A DNA stretch of 64,000 nucleotides, from assembly GCF_020379485.1 (NCBI RefSeq), contig NC_063436.1, positions 29,324,423 through 29,388,422 of the forward strand. The letters are read 5' to 3'. The DNA comes from Brassica napus (taxonomy: Eukaryota; Streptophyta; Magnoliopsida; Brassicales; Brassicaceae). Within the stretch, counting starts at the first letter, position 1. Each line of letters opens with the position of its first letter. A program made the position numbers and the translations under genes. Of this stretch, positions 1 to 11,675 are shown in pieces. Below the pieces are notes generated by a model, which saw only the letters and a program-made list of their open reading frames with translations, was not told where the DNA came from and made no database searches.

Positions 1-1
1 T

Positions 2-1315
2 GGAGGTACTAATCATTTAGCAGTCGGTAGTCATGCTGGAGAAATCAAAATATTCGACGCTAGCAGCTGTAGCTTGCTTGAGAGTTTCTCAGGCCACCAG
101 GCTCCGGTAACACTTGTTCAGCCATATGTCTCTGGTGATACTCAGTTGTTGCTTTCTTCTAGTTCTAGTGATGTGCAGTTGTGGGACGCTTCTTATATAA
201 CTAATGGGTCTAAGCACTCCTTGGATGGGTGCAAGGCTGCAAAGTTCAGCAACTCTGGGCGATATTTTGCAGCGCTCTCATGTGAAGGATCAACAAAAGA
301 TGTTCTTCTGTATAACGTAGAGACCTGCACTCTTTCCCATAAATACACTGACACATCAACTTCTTCTCGGAATAGTCCATATTCTCTTGTACACTTCAGC
401 CCTTGCGATACACTAATATTGTGGAATGGTCATCTGTGGGATCGCCGTGTTCCAGATGAGGTCAGTCGGTTCGATCAATTTACTGATTATGGCGGCGGTG
501 GTTTTCATCCTTCTCGAAACGAGGTGATGATAAATCATATTACTCTCTTATCTGAATTTTTTTATATGTGAGAATACCAAAGATAATAAACTGTCATCAT
601 GTCTTGGCTTATCTCAATATAATGCTTTTTATAACAGGTGATCATAAACTCTGAGGTCTGGGATTTGAGGAAAATGAGGCTACTTCGAAGTGTACCATCA
701 CTGGACCAGACAGCTATTACATTCAACTCCAGGGGTGATGTTATCTACGCAATGCTGAGGAGAAACATTGAGGACGTGATGTCTGCTGTCCACACGCGTC
801 GTTCGAAGCATCCGTTGTTTGCTGCTTTTCGCACTCTTGATGCGGTCAACTATTCAGACATTGCGACTATACCAGTGGACCGATGTCTTCTCGACTTTGC
901 CACAGAACCAACAGATTCTTTCCTTGGGCTGATCACAATGGAAGATCAAGACGATATGTTATCCTCAGCGAGGTTGTATGAGATTGGCAGGCGTAAACCA
1001 ACAGATGATGACTCTGATCCCGATGATGATGGTGAGACAGAGGATGAAGATGAAGACGATGAGGACGATGGAGATGACCTGGACCGGATTCTGGGACTAG
1101 CTGGAGACGATAGCGGCAGTGGAGATGATGACATTAGCAGCGATGACAATGAAGATAATAGTGCAAGCGATTTTGATGATGATGATGGGGGTATGCTCTT
1201 TGAAGGTGGTGACTTTTTGGAGATTATGAGTGATGGTGATGATGAAGATAGTGGTGATGATGAAGATGACAATGTTGATGGCGAAGAGGATTTTCTGGAC
1301 AGCACTCAATCTTAA
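2..1315 (+). CDS. DCAF1: DCAF1, 3' part (DDB1-CUL4 substrate receptor), partial at window start
   Basis: C-terminal part of the DCAF1 family (Arabidopsis At4g31160), the substrate receptor of CUL4-DDB1 E3 ubiquitin ligases in the nucleus. The gene starts before the window. Exons seen are 2-523 and 638-1315, joined by a GT-AG intron, with stop TAA at 1313. The protein contains WD40-type blades, for example SHAGEIKIFD near the start. Two WDXR motifs, WDRR (about nt 437-448) and WDLR (about nt 659-670), match the pair that docks DCAF1 on DDB1. The last ~100 residues are an almost pure Asp/Glu tail with Ser, typical of the family. The neighbour on the right is convergent. Domain assignment is secure from sequence; the ubiquitin-ligase role is family knowledge. 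Confidence 0.95.
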
Positions 1316-1799
1316 TGCTTTCTCATCTTATTTTCTTTTGAACTCTACAGTGTCTTTTTTTTTTACTACCCAAAGTTTTGTTGACAAGTAACTTTGTATT
1401 TTTCTTTTAGAAGTTGCATGTTTATTTGATGGTCAGTAATTAAAAAAGGAAACAGATTCTCAGAATCATGATTTCTCATGTCACACTCACACCTCATACT
1501 TAAGGCATGCATCATCATCGGATTCATCACACATCAAATGCTACTCTGCCACAGTAAGGAAAAATAAACTCAAGGAAAAATAAACCAAACACTTCAGACA
1601 TTCACAGTACATTTGTTTTGTTCATTTTCTGCATACAAAAGTTTCAGTAGTCTAAAATGGTTGGTGTTACTTCCCCTACCTTGGGAAAAGAGATACAATC
1701 TGATATTACACACACAAACTTACATATATCTAAAGCCCTTCCTCCTCTCTTTCTTTGTTATGTCCTCTTTTTGTCCTTTCTCTTTCTTCACACAACAGA
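1316..1799. other. Convergent 3' intergenic spacer
   Basis: AT-rich spacer holding the 3' UTRs of DCAF1 (plus) and the Raf-like kinase (minus). No gene or clear repeat seen. Confidence 0.7.
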
Positions 1800-3109
1800 T
1801 TAGTCGATTGTCATTGGTTGCGTCATGCAACATCTGAACCGGGCTTTTCTCGCAGTCGTCATTATCTCGGTTTCAGCCGCCTCAAGAAGATTGACAACCT
1901 CTGCAAAACAAGGACGGACTTCAGGGTTCGCATCCCAACAACGTGTCATGATCTCGCCAAGCACAGGGAGACAATCCGCTGGGACCGTTGGACGGACTCC
2001 TCTGTTCACCACCGCAAATGCAGCTTGAACCGCAGTCATGTTCTGGAACGGTAACTGACCCGTTATCAGCTCCCATAGCACGATTCCAAAACTATAGACG
2101 TCCACTTTTTGAGTGTAGGGTCTATGCTGGATCATCTCTCTGCACCAATCCACAGAAAGTAATTTAGTGACCTGCAGAGACACGAGGTTATAACAGACAA
2201 GATAAGGATGTGAGCTTACGGGGCCATCCATCTGTAAGTCCCGGTCTCAGGTGTCATCCCTTCAGTTTGAACTTCGATTCTTGCAACGCCAAAGTCAGCA
2301 ATCTTGATGGACCGATCAGCTGATATGAGGAGGTTATCCGACTTCAGATCCCTGTGTATAAAGTTTCGCTCGTGGACGTAAGCCATACCTCTGGCAACAT
2401 CCAACGCCTGCTTAACAGCCAACTTCAAAGGCACAGCTCGGTTCTGTCTCTTAGTCAAAAACTGTCTCACCGAGCCTCCTTTAGCATATTCAGTCACGAT
2501 GCACCACACCATCGGTTTAATGCAAGCGCCGATGAACCTAACGATGTTGGGGTGCTTCAGAAACGAGAGCATAGAAACCTCCTGCTGAAACTGCTGCTCC
2601 AGAGCTTGCGCCTTTTCGGGGCTGTTCTCTGGCCTCTCTAGTAGCTTAATGGCTACATCCTCTCCGTTGTAAGTCCCTCTGTATAACTTACCAAACGCCC
2701 CCTGAGCAAAAGCAGGACCCATGTGGAGTTTCCTCAGATCTATAGTCCACTCTTCGTAGTTCGCAAGTCCCCCGGTTGGGTAGCTGCTGTCCATCAACGC
2801 TTGCGCCAAGGCATCATCGTTGAGCGCATGCGTGACTCTCCCGGGGCGAAACACGCTTTGGCCAACGGAGAGAGAGTAGGGATGACGCATAGGCTTCAAC
2901 CCGGGATGGCCAATGAGAGCATCACTAGAACCAACGCTACTGTTATCCACAGACATTGACACAGAGCCTCCTGCATTACTTGTTTGCATACTGTCCGTGG
3001 ACATGTTTGTACCTTCTTCACCGAGCTTTTGATAAAAGTCTTGGGTGAATGCATCGTAATTGTGGTGATTGCCAACAGCGAGCATATCGAACTTTGGTCC
3101 CTCAAGCAT
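1800..3109 (-). CDS. RAF28: Raf-like Ser/Thr protein kinase (RAF28/RAF22 type)
   Basis: Cytosolic Raf-like MAPKKK-type kinase, very close to Arabidopsis At4g31170. Exons on the minus strand are 3109-2220 and 2139-1800, giving 409 residues. The start is the ATG at 3109, which gives the conserved MLEGPKFD opening; the reading frame continues upstream but without another ATG. The N-terminal 120 residues are Ser/Thr/Asn-rich. The kinase domain follows: glycine loop QGAFGKLY (~136-143), ATP-binding Lys155 (VAIK), HRDLKSDN with catalytic Asp254, DFG at 272-274, and GTYRWMAP activation end, split exactly there by the intron. The C-terminus is [11 protein letters not shown]. In Arabidopsis the RAF22/RAF28 pair is reported to act redundantly in embryogenesis. 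All catalytic residues are present, so the kinase should be active. Confidence 0.95.
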
Positions 3110-4178
3110 CTTTTCCAATCTCGTGGTATAACGTGGTATGTCTTTCAATCACTCAACATACACCTAAAACAAAAAAGATACGACAAAATGAGAAACATTT
3201 TTTTCAGACATCTGTCTCGGTAACAAACAATTGGTAGTAGTAAGGTCTTTTCTTGACAGATCGACCATCACTGTCATGACATAAAGGTCTTCTCTTTCAT
3301 GCCTCTAAGAGCAAAACAAGAAGCTAGAATAAGAAATGAAAGTTTCTGTTGTTCTGAACCTGTATTGAAGCTAAGGATGTTCTAACAACATCATGGGCCT
3401 TATATAGAAACGTTCATGTTACTAAAAGATTGAAACTTTTTTTTTTTGTGTGAATTAAGCTGAAGTCAGATCCTTGATTCTCAAGCAAGTACTCTTCTTC
3501 ACAGTTGAAAAAAATAATCAAAATTTACTATCAAAGGAAACACAAGTTGTGTACAAATACAAAAGAGGTCCTAGCACAAAGAAGTTTCATTTTTTCACGA
3601 ACTCAGACACAGATCCGATGATTAGACGATGGGATAAGCTAGAAGAAGGAGTGATGGCTTACCTAGAGCTTCATAGGTCCCAAAGATACTAGATTTGAGC
3701 TGGAAGACATGTAAGAATCAGAGCTGAAGATAAGTTTAAGGATCCAAGAGAGAAACCAAAGCCTCCACGTAAGTAATCAAATCGCAACCGCAAGAGCTTA
3801 GTTCCGATCAAGTTCAGAGGTGGAGAACGGAGGAGGAGGAGGGAGATGACTCAGTCGTCGTTGCTTCCCATTTACTTTTCCAACACTCCCATTTATTTAT
3901 TTATTTATTTTTTATTTTAGTTTTGGTCCGTTCTTTGCTGGCACATTCGTTTCTTATTTATTGGGAACATCTTCCGAGCCACACGCTCTCCGAGAGATAC
4001 TGATGCACACGCGCTTTAACATGTGGAAACCTGGCCCACTCACCGTGTCACCGTGTCATTTCGCAGCGGATGATTGGTCGTCGTGTGAGTCGGCGCGTAA
4101 GTAGCTTTAAAGCTACGCGCAACCGTCTTTTCTTTTCTTGTTCACGCTTGTCTTATCAAGCATTACTTTATAGGTCGA
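3110..4178 (-). promoter_or_regulatory. 5' UTR and promoter region of the Raf-like kinase
   Basis: Upstream region of the minus-strand kinase. An acceptor-like CTTTTTTGTTTTAG near 3162-3175 and a donor-like CTCTAG/GTAAGCC near 3660 suggest a 5' UTR intron. The likely leader, around 3670-3860 on the minus strand, is CT-rich. A TTTA microsatellite lies at about 3892-3920. A perfect 16-bp palindrome lies at 4101-4116. No coding gene seen. Confidence 0.5.
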
Positions 4179-5309
4179 CTAGAGTCGGTCCGAAGGGCGG
4201 GCGGGATATATTTTACTTGTAATCTTGATTACTATTTTTTTGTATGATTTTTTGTGTCTGTCTAGGTTTGCATACACTGTATTTAATTCTATTCCAGTTT
4301 GATTCTTTGGTTCTAGAGGTTTAAAATCTGTTTAGATATTTAGAAAGTACAATTCGATTTCGGTTAGGTTCGGATAACAAAGTTGGAGACCGGCTTATAT
4401 CAAAATAATTTTGGATCCCAGTCTATTCCAGGTCGGTTTTGGTTTTTCGATTAATTTGGATTAAAAGGTTATAAAAAGAAGAGTTTTTCGGATTAATATC
4501 AGATTTTTGGATTTTCTGATATGAAAAGAGATGAATCTCAAATTCATAATCTCAAATTCATGATGAATTTCTTGTCTCTTTCTCTTGTCTACGGCATCCC
4601 AAGTTTACCTTGTCAATAGTCAAACTTTGATATTGAGTTTATGTATTTTGTCTAATACTCTTTTAATTTGAAAATTTAATTATAAATTATATGATAATCA
4701 TTATTTACTGGTTACTATTTTTTACTTTTTATTTTCCCTTTCAATTGAAATTGTTTGATGTAAAAATATTTGATCTCATTCTCAGTTGCAATTAGCTATA
4801 TTTCAAATTCACCGGTTGATGTGGTTATAATGGACTATATTTGTAATTATTTTGAGAATGTAAATATTGTGATCTATTTGTTTAAGATTAGATCATTTGG
4901 TTTAATTTATGTTCTTGTCAGGTTGTTAGTTTTATTGTGTTCAATTCATTTGTTCATCTTTGTTTTTCACATGTTTGGTCAACGGAAATGGACCCTTCTT
5001 TGTATTAACTAATAATAATGTATCACAAAACAAACCAATTTAGTTTATGAATTGTGTTTCTTGAATTAAGTAACTGATCTACATTACTGAAGTAATCAAT
5101 TTACAGAAACATCCTAACATATTTTCCAATATCTTTGAGTTATATGCTATTAAGTTATTTTATGAGTTTATTTTAGTTTATTGATATTATGAATAGTTTT
5201 TCATAATATTAAACAAATAAATTGTAAAACGGCTAAAAAGGTGAAACAGAGGGACACAGTTTTGAAGTTATTTTAATAATGATTTTTAAATGTGACTATA
5301 TTATATAGA
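4179..5309 (-). mobile_element. Complete non-autonomous Helitron
   Basis: Read on the minus strand, the element starts TCTATATAATATAG at 5309 and ends with a GC-rich block followed by GACTCTAG at 4179. It sits exactly between host A (4178) and T (5310) on the plus strand, as Helitrons do. The 3' block (GCCCGCCC..CGGACCGACTCTAG) matches the terminus at 60089, but its hairpin is degraded. Interior is AT-rich with no transposase. Start TC, end CTAG and AT target are seen directly; family membership is inferred. Confidence 0.8.
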
Positions 5310-5744
5310 TTTTATATATTTTAATAAAATTATAGAAGTTTAAAGATATTAATGAGGTTGATTCTAATTAGGAAGATGAATGGTTTGGCGACCAAGTCTT
5401 GTAAGATTATATTTAATATTTTAATGAGTTTAGTCAAAGATACTCGTTGAACCAATTGAGGTTGATGATGTGTGACCACATGGTGAATCAGAAGAAACTG
5501 TGGAGCGTCATGTATGTTAAGCTACTGCCTGAGCTGGTGAGTGAATACGAAGGTCTAGATAATTGAGATGCTTGCCTTATATTCATATATCAGTAGGGAC
5601 ATATTTGTTTTACAACCTGAAGAAAGAGTTAGTTTTCAACAACAACAAAAATGAAAACATATGGTTATACTTCAAACCTCTGAACAACTAACATCGTGTA
5701 TTCTACAAATGAGCTTTTAGATTTATTATGATTTTGTTTCTCTT
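5310..5744. other. Intergenic AT-rich sequence
   Basis: No gene seen between the Helitron and the splicing-factor fragment. A short open stretch near 5460-5570 has no recognisable protein. Confidence 0.5.
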
Positions 5745-6200
5745 CTATTCAGCTTCAAGCTCAGCTGCAAACTGATCTAACCGTCCGGCTTCTGAATCAA
5801 AGTCACAAACCGCAGCGTGGTTCACTGATCCACCGTCAAGGCTCGCATGTATCTCCCTTTGCATACCTGCATAAACAGAACAGCCGCATAAGCTAACACA
5901 TATCACAACATCTCTAATGGCGATTAAGCTGAAATGACTCAGAGAGAGAGAATCTGTACCATTGACCGTTCATTGCATCTATACATTTCTGAGCAGCTTT
6001 GTGATCCTTGAATCTTATAAGAACAACACCTTGTGGATGAAGCTCACACACCTGTAAAAGAAAGATATAAATTGATTAAATAATCTCAACTTTCAACAAA
6101 ACCAACATTAGAATACCACAAGCTTACACTACACTGTAAAAGACGCGAAATCTAACCTGCACTGGATCAAATGATCCATGCTTCATCTTTGACTTTTTAT
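5745..6200 (-). pseudogene. Tat-SF1/ELF9-type RNA-binding protein fragment (broken)
   Basis: Three decayed 3' exons on the minus strand: about 6200-6157, 6051-5960 and 5866-5745 (TAG). The middle exon encodes VCELHPQGVVLIRF then CIDAMNGQW, the RNP-1-like and helix part of the C-terminal RRM/UHM domain of Tat-SF1-like splicing factors (Arabidopsis ELF9 family). The last exon has the family's ending, with DQFAAELEAE before the stop. After WYAK the last exon has lost 2 nt relative to the expected KRQIHAS, shifting the frame and giving a TGA a few codons later. Upstream exons are absent. This gene does not belong to the syntenic At4g31 block, so it is probably a captured or transposed fragment. 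Confidence 0.75.
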
Positions 6201-7111
6201 GCGTAAGTGGCCATCTCTACCACCTATGCCAAGAAAAGAGAGACCAAGCGCCATCACAATAAATATAAATCCAGTTAGAAAAACTCCAAATTCAAGAACT
6301 AAATGGCCACTTTTTTTTTGCTACGTTCAAAGCCAAATACGTTTTGCAACGGCGCTAATTGAGACCGGCGCTAACTGAGTAATATTCTTGAGCCGTCCAT
6401 AAATTTCTTCAAAGAGAAGTAGGAGCTCTCATCCTCATCTCAACCCCATCTCCTCACTGAGAATCATCGTCGTACACTTCCGACGAAGTCCGCTTAACAC
6501 TGAACGGCGGCAGCAAAGATCTTAGATCTTCATGTGGTTTATGTTGAGCCAGTGGTAGATAAGACAAAAACGATCAGAAGGGATTCGTAGTGTTCATCAG
6601 AAGGGATTGTGGCGAGGAAAGAGAAAGACAAACACAAACAAAATTGATGGTTTGATAAACACAAATCAAAACGAAGTGGGAATTGTATTATTCAATCTGA
6701 ATCAATAAGACGATTCAGTTAAAAAAAAGATTTGACAAACCCGGTATAAACCATGGAAGGATCTGTTAATCGGAACTTAATTCCTCTCTTAGGAAAATAG
6801 GTGGTGAGAGAGAGAGAAGAGTTTTATGACGAAGAACCTTAGAATCCATCGAAGAAGACGAATGATAGGTGATGAAGATCAGAGTAGCCATAGAAGAGAG
6901 AAAATATACGAACCGTCAAACTCCATTGCGTTGATACAATTAGGGTTCACACTCTACTGGGCTTTCGGGCTTCATTCACCGGAACACCTCAATTAATGAA
7001 ACGCGGAGCATTGAGGCAGGGGACACGCGTCGGCACAGAAATGCAAGACTTATCTATGTGGATGCCTACGTGGCCTCATAAGAAGTGAGTAAATTGTATT
7101 TTATATATAAA
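6201..7111. other. Intergenic, possible 5' part of the transposed fragment
   Basis: Moderate-GC stretch with CT/GA-rich tracts (6430-6920) and the block GGGGACACGCGTCGGCAC near 7019-7036. It resembles a promoter or leader rather than coding DNA. A roughly similar ACACGTGTCGC block occurs near 27005, upstream of the RPA1-like relic. No intact gene. Confidence 0.4.
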
Positions 7112-8130
7112 GATTGTTTGTAGTTTTTGGATTAGTTTTTGGTTTTTGTTTTTCCAAAATCCAATTTTCATCCAATCAAGATTTTCAAAGAATAGATTTC
7201 CTAAAATACAGGGAAACTAGTTTTTTTAACATAAAACCAAAAACAAGTTTTCATCAGTTTTGACTACTCATTTTCGTTGGTTTTTTAATTTTTTTCTTTT
7301 TTTTTCTATATTTATCTATTAATATAGGGAAAATAAAGAAAAGTACTAATTATTGTAAAAATAAGGATTGGTAATCTTTGTGTTTATTATGAAACAGTGC
7401 GTCTACTATTATATTCGTAGGCTGTCAAGATAAAGCAAATTTTAAATTTGATTATTTGAAATAAATAGGAGATACGTTTTTGGTCAACAGAGTATATACA
7501 TAAGCATTAATTTTATATCTATGCTAATTAAAATGTATAGAATTATTACAGTGTGTGAATGATATTTTATCTAATTGTACATCATTTTTTTTACAATCTT
7601 GATAGCTAACTCATACAATTGTAAACTTATGAATAAATAAATTTAATAATTCAAAGTTAACTATTAAAATAATATGTAAATATTACTGTTGATAAATTTT
7701 TGTATTATTTAGGAAAATTAGGTTTCACCATTTTACTATTTCATGTCTATAAACTATAAGACTTTATTACCAATATAATACTTTTATATAAGAACATTTT
7801 TTAAAAAAACTTGTCAATAAATAAAATTAATTATTAAAAAATTATTTTTGTAAAATTAAGTCAAGTTCTTAAAAATAATAGACACATTTTAAAATTAAAT
7901 AAATTACTAATCAAAAATTTAGAGAAAACAAAAAAATACAGAAAATTGTTTAAAAAAAAAAAATCAAAAATCAAAAACCAAAAACCAGAATCTAAACTCA
8001 CCATTCAAGTTTTTTTAAAAACTAAAAGATACTGCAAAATCAAAAACCAAAAACTAAAAACTAAAATCCAAAAACTAGAAACTAAAAGCTAGAAACCAAA
8101 AACCAAAATCTAAAATCTAAGTAAACAATC
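7112..8130. mobile_element. AT-rich element with inverted low-complexity ends
   Basis: The stretch begins GATTGTTT followed by runs such as AGTTTTTGGATTAG and ends with the inverted counterpart (AAAAACCAAAATCT .. AAACAATC). The inner ~900 bp are AT-rich and non-coding. Inverted ends suggest a non-autonomous DNA transposon. I did not find a target-site duplication. Confidence 0.4.
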
Positions 8131-8159
8131 ATCACCTAATAATTATAAACATTGAGAAG

Positions 8160-8890
8160 CTTATGTATGGTTTAAGGGGCTTAACCAGGCCCATTTTAAT
8201 ATCAACACTATAGCTTCTATTAGGTTTAGTGGGGCTTAAACAGGCTCATTATGATAGAGTTTATTTTTTTTTTGACAACAATAACTAACTACGATAAAAA
8301 TTCTATCGGCTCGGAAAACCAAGTCAGTGGAGTGAAATCAACATAAAAAACAATAGACATTTCAAGTATTTTGGTGTTTTGAATATATTTTAGCTATTTT
8401 AAAATTTTGCTTTTGACTATTTATGTATATTTTCAAGTATTTTATACAACTTAAAAGTATCTTTATATATTTTGGATGTTTTTAATATATATTAAATCTA
8501 CAAATAAATAATACATTTAGGTATATAAATCTATTTCGGTTACATTCGAGTACCCGAGATACTTCGGTTCTGGTCGGGTTCAACAGTTTCGGTTCTTTAG
8601 ATACCAAAATTTTGAATCCGTTCGGATATTTAATCAATTTCGGTTCGGATTCGGTACTATTTTTCGGATCGGGTTCGGTTTGGTTCTTCGGATCCGGGTT
8701 TTTTGCCCGGCCCTAATAATAACATATTAAATTTTTGTAAAATCATATAAAAATTAATTAAAATCAGATCAATTCGAATATCAACACTTCTAATTTGGTT
8801 TAATAGGCTTAAGTAGGCCCATTCAAATATCAACACTGAAGCTTCTAATATAGCTTAGTCGGCTTAACTAGGCCCAGCCCGGTATAAAGA
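8160..8890 (+). promoter_or_regulatory. AspRS promoter built from ~60-bp repeats with site II (TGGGCC) motifs, split by an insertion
   Basis: At least four imperfect copies of a ~60-bp unit (GGCTTAA..AGGCCCATT..ATATCAACACT..AGCTTCTAAT) lie at about 8170-8250 and 8770-8880. Each carries an AGGCCCA or AGGCTCA core; AGGCCCA read on the other strand contains TGGGCC, the TCP-bound site II element common before translation genes. The array is split by ~520 bp of unrelated sequence including a CGGTTCGG-rich repeat (8530-8716). It ends about 110 bp before the AspRS ATG. Confidence 0.6.
8530..8716. repeat. CGGTTCGG-type dispersed repeat
   Basis: Runs of TTCGGTTCGG / CGGGTTCGG ending in GCCCGGCCCTA. 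Relatives appear at 29301-29723, about 51720-51860 and 54323-54593. At 29301 the family has 8-bp target duplications and is hAT-like. Here only the right end is clear. Confidence 0.5.
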
Positions 8891-8996
8891 GTGTTGATAA
8901 GGGTTTCAGCGTTGCACTCTCCATCGCGTGAAAAAAAAGTTTTCAGTGAGCTATTCATTTGAGCGCTAACTAACCCTTGCGAAGGAGCTACACACC

Positions 8997-11675
8997 ATGT
9001 CGTCGGAGCCTGAGAATCCATCGTCATCCACCGCGCCGCCACCTGAGGAATCCGGAGAGAAGATCAGCAAAAAGGCAGCCAAGAAGGAAGCCGCGAAGCT
9101 CGAGAAGCTACGCCGCCGTCAGGAGAAAGAAGAAGAAGAAGAAGCCTCACGCAAGACAGCTTCCCTCTCCATCGAGGAAGAGTCGTTCTCCAGAAACTAC
9201 GGCGACGTCACTCTCAACGAGCTAAAATCCACGGAGGATCCCAAAGCCGGGAAGTGGAGAGAGGCCGTCGAGGGGAATGAGTGGACCGACGTGAGGGAGC
9301 TTGTGGAGGCGATGGCGGGGACGGAGGTTCTGATCAGAGGGAGAGTGCACACGTATCGACACGTTTCCAGCAAAAAAGGGTTTCTGATCGTGAGGCAGAA
9401 GGGGTGCTTGGTTCAGTGTGTTGTTACTGAGTCGAAGGAGAATCATGTGAGCGTGAACATGGTTAAGTTCGTTAAGCAGCTGAATAGCGAGTCGTTTGTT
9501 GATGTGATTGGTTACGTTGTTCTCCCTAAGGATCCTGTGACAGGAACCACGCAGCAGGTTGATTTGGTTTTCACTTTTTGTTTGATCATAACACATTAAT
9601 ACTTGTGTTTTATTGGTAGGTTGAGATTCAAGTGAGGAAAGTGTACTGCGTCAACAGTGCCTTGCAACAGTTGCCACTTTATGTCGAGGACGCTGCACGG
9701 AGCGAAGCAGATATTCAGGTAGTATTAATGTGGTGATGATTTGGAGATTAGTTTTAACTGTGGTGGTGTTCATAAGAGTAGTTGTTTCTATGATTGTTGC
9801 AGGCTGGGAAGCCTGGTGCCAATCAGGACACCCGTTTGAACTTTAGAGTGATTGATCTCAGAACTGCGACTAATCAAGGAATCTTCAGCATTCAGGGCTG
9901 GACTCAAATTGTAAGCCGTCTTTAGGATTTTGATATGCAACATGGAGTATTAATTAAGGCTTTTGTCTATTAGTAATAGATAATGAGTCTTATTAGTGTA
10001 TGCACGAAGACTAGGATAGGATTGACATTATACAATCAGAAGGGATTTAATTGCTTTCTTCGATGTTGCTTTTAGAGCATCTCCAACCCCACTCTATTTT
10101 TCACTCTAAAATAGAGTTTAGAGTAAATAATGCTCCAATGGTACTCTATTTCTCACTCCATAATAGAATGAAAAATAGGTTTACTCTAAATATATAGTAA
10201 TTTGTTTTTTTTTTGTTCATCACTCTATTTTCTACTCTAAAATAGAGTACCATTGGAGCAAACTCAAACTCTATTATAGAGTTACTCTATTTTAGAGTAA
10301 AAAATAGAGTAAGCCTTGGAGATGGTCTTACTGAACTGAAGATATCTAATAAAAATTGTGCAGGGATGGAGAGAGTGCTTACTACGTAAGGGTTTTATTG
10401 AAATCCACTCACCGAAACTGTTGGCTGGTAGTAGTGAAGGTGGTTCTGCTGTATTTAGGTTAGACTACAAAGGGCAGCCTGCTTGTCTAGCTCAGTCTCC
10501 TCAGCTTCATAAGCAGATGGCAATATGTGCTGACTTTGAACGCGTCTTTGAGGTTGGTGCTGTTTACAGAGCTGAAGACTCGTTCACCCATAGACACCTG
10601 TGTGAATTTATTGGTCTTGATGTGGAGATGGCGATTCACAAACACTACTCTGAGGTAAGTCATTGCTGCTAATCTCAAGTATATCTTTTCTGCCACTGGT
10701 GCTAATTTTTGTTGGTTGTGCAGATAATGGATCTTGTGGGCGAGTTGTTTCCGTTCATATTCAATAAAATAAACGAGAATTGCCAAAAGGAACTTGAAGC
10801 TATTAGGAAGCAATACCCATTTCAGCCCTTGAAGGTAACCATGCAGTATAAGGAAGTACTATTAGGAAGCTGATTTTTTTTTTTTGGTATATTATTTTAT
10901 TCTGATGATTTGCGCTGAAATTGCAGTTTCTTCCAAAAACATTGAGATTAACCTTTGCAGAAGGGATTCAAATGCTTAAGGTAAGACTAGTCTTTTTTTT
11001 GCATTGGACTTGATGAGTTGTTTGAAATGGACTGTAAATAGTTATGTTGAATCATGATGTGTTTACAGGAAGCTGGTGTCGAGGCTGATCCTCTGGGAGA
11101 TCTAAATACAGAAACAGAGAGAAAACTTGGGCTTCTCGTTCTGGAGAAGTACAATACGGAATTCTACATTCTGCATCGCTATCCTTCGGCGGTTAGGCCA
11201 TTCTACACTATGCCATGTGCAGACGACCCTAACTACAGCAACTCATTCGATGTCTTCATAAGAGGTTCATCTTTGAGTTCTCTCTTTTATCTTATGTGTT
11301 GCCACACATTTTAAAATACTTATATATCAGCGATTTCTGCCCCTAGGTGAGGAGATCATATCAGGAGCTCAACGTGTACATGACCCAGAACTCTTGACGG
11401 AACAGGCAAAACGATTTGGGATTGATGTCGAGACTATAAAAATGTACATCGATTCATTCAGGTAATAAACAACGAGCTGACTTAGTTTTGGTTCCTAACT
11501 AGTGGTTATCAGAGTTGACGAAGGCTACAAATGATATAATGTTGACAGGTACGGTGCACCACCTCACGGTGGATTCGGAGTGGGACTGGAGCGAGTGGTA
11601 ATGCTGTTTTGTGGCCTGAACAACATCCGCAAGACATCGCTATTCCCTCGTGACCCTCTAAGGCTCGCTCCTTAA
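8997..11675 (+). CDS. IBI1: Cytosolic aspartyl-tRNA synthetase (IBI1-like)
   Basis: Charges tRNA-Asp with aspartate in the cytosol; ortholog of Arabidopsis At4g31180 (IBI1, also known as a BABA receptor). Nine exons: 8997-9557, 9620-9718, 9803-9910, 10364-10654, 10724-10834, 10927-10980, 11069-11264, 11347-11461, 11549-11675; 553 residues, all joins in frame. A Lys/Glu-rich N-terminal extension (residues ~20-55) is followed by the OB-fold anticodon-binding domain (~95-220, [11 protein letters not shown]). The class II core has motif 2 ([12 protein letters not shown], ~324-335) and motif 3 ([10 protein letters not shown], ~522-531). Intron 3 holds a Tourist-type MITE. The segment around residues 249-262 ([14 protein letters not shown]) is more diverged from plant AspRS than the rest, but the frame is intact. 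Confidence 0.95.
10075..10327. mobile_element. Tourist-like MITE in AspRS intron 3
   Basis: A 253-bp element with terminal inverted repeats GAGCATCTCCAA / TTGGAGATGGTC (11 of 12 match) and target duplication TTA on both sides (10072-10074, 10328-10330). Interior repeats of ACTCTAAAATAGAGT can fold into a hairpin. TTA target and TIR type point to PIF/Harbinger (Tourist). Confidence 0.85.

Noticed and set aside
946..1305. Serine-rich open frames antisense to DCAF1
   Set aside because: They are the reverse of the Asp/Glu tail codons (GAT/GAA repeats) and have no gene features.
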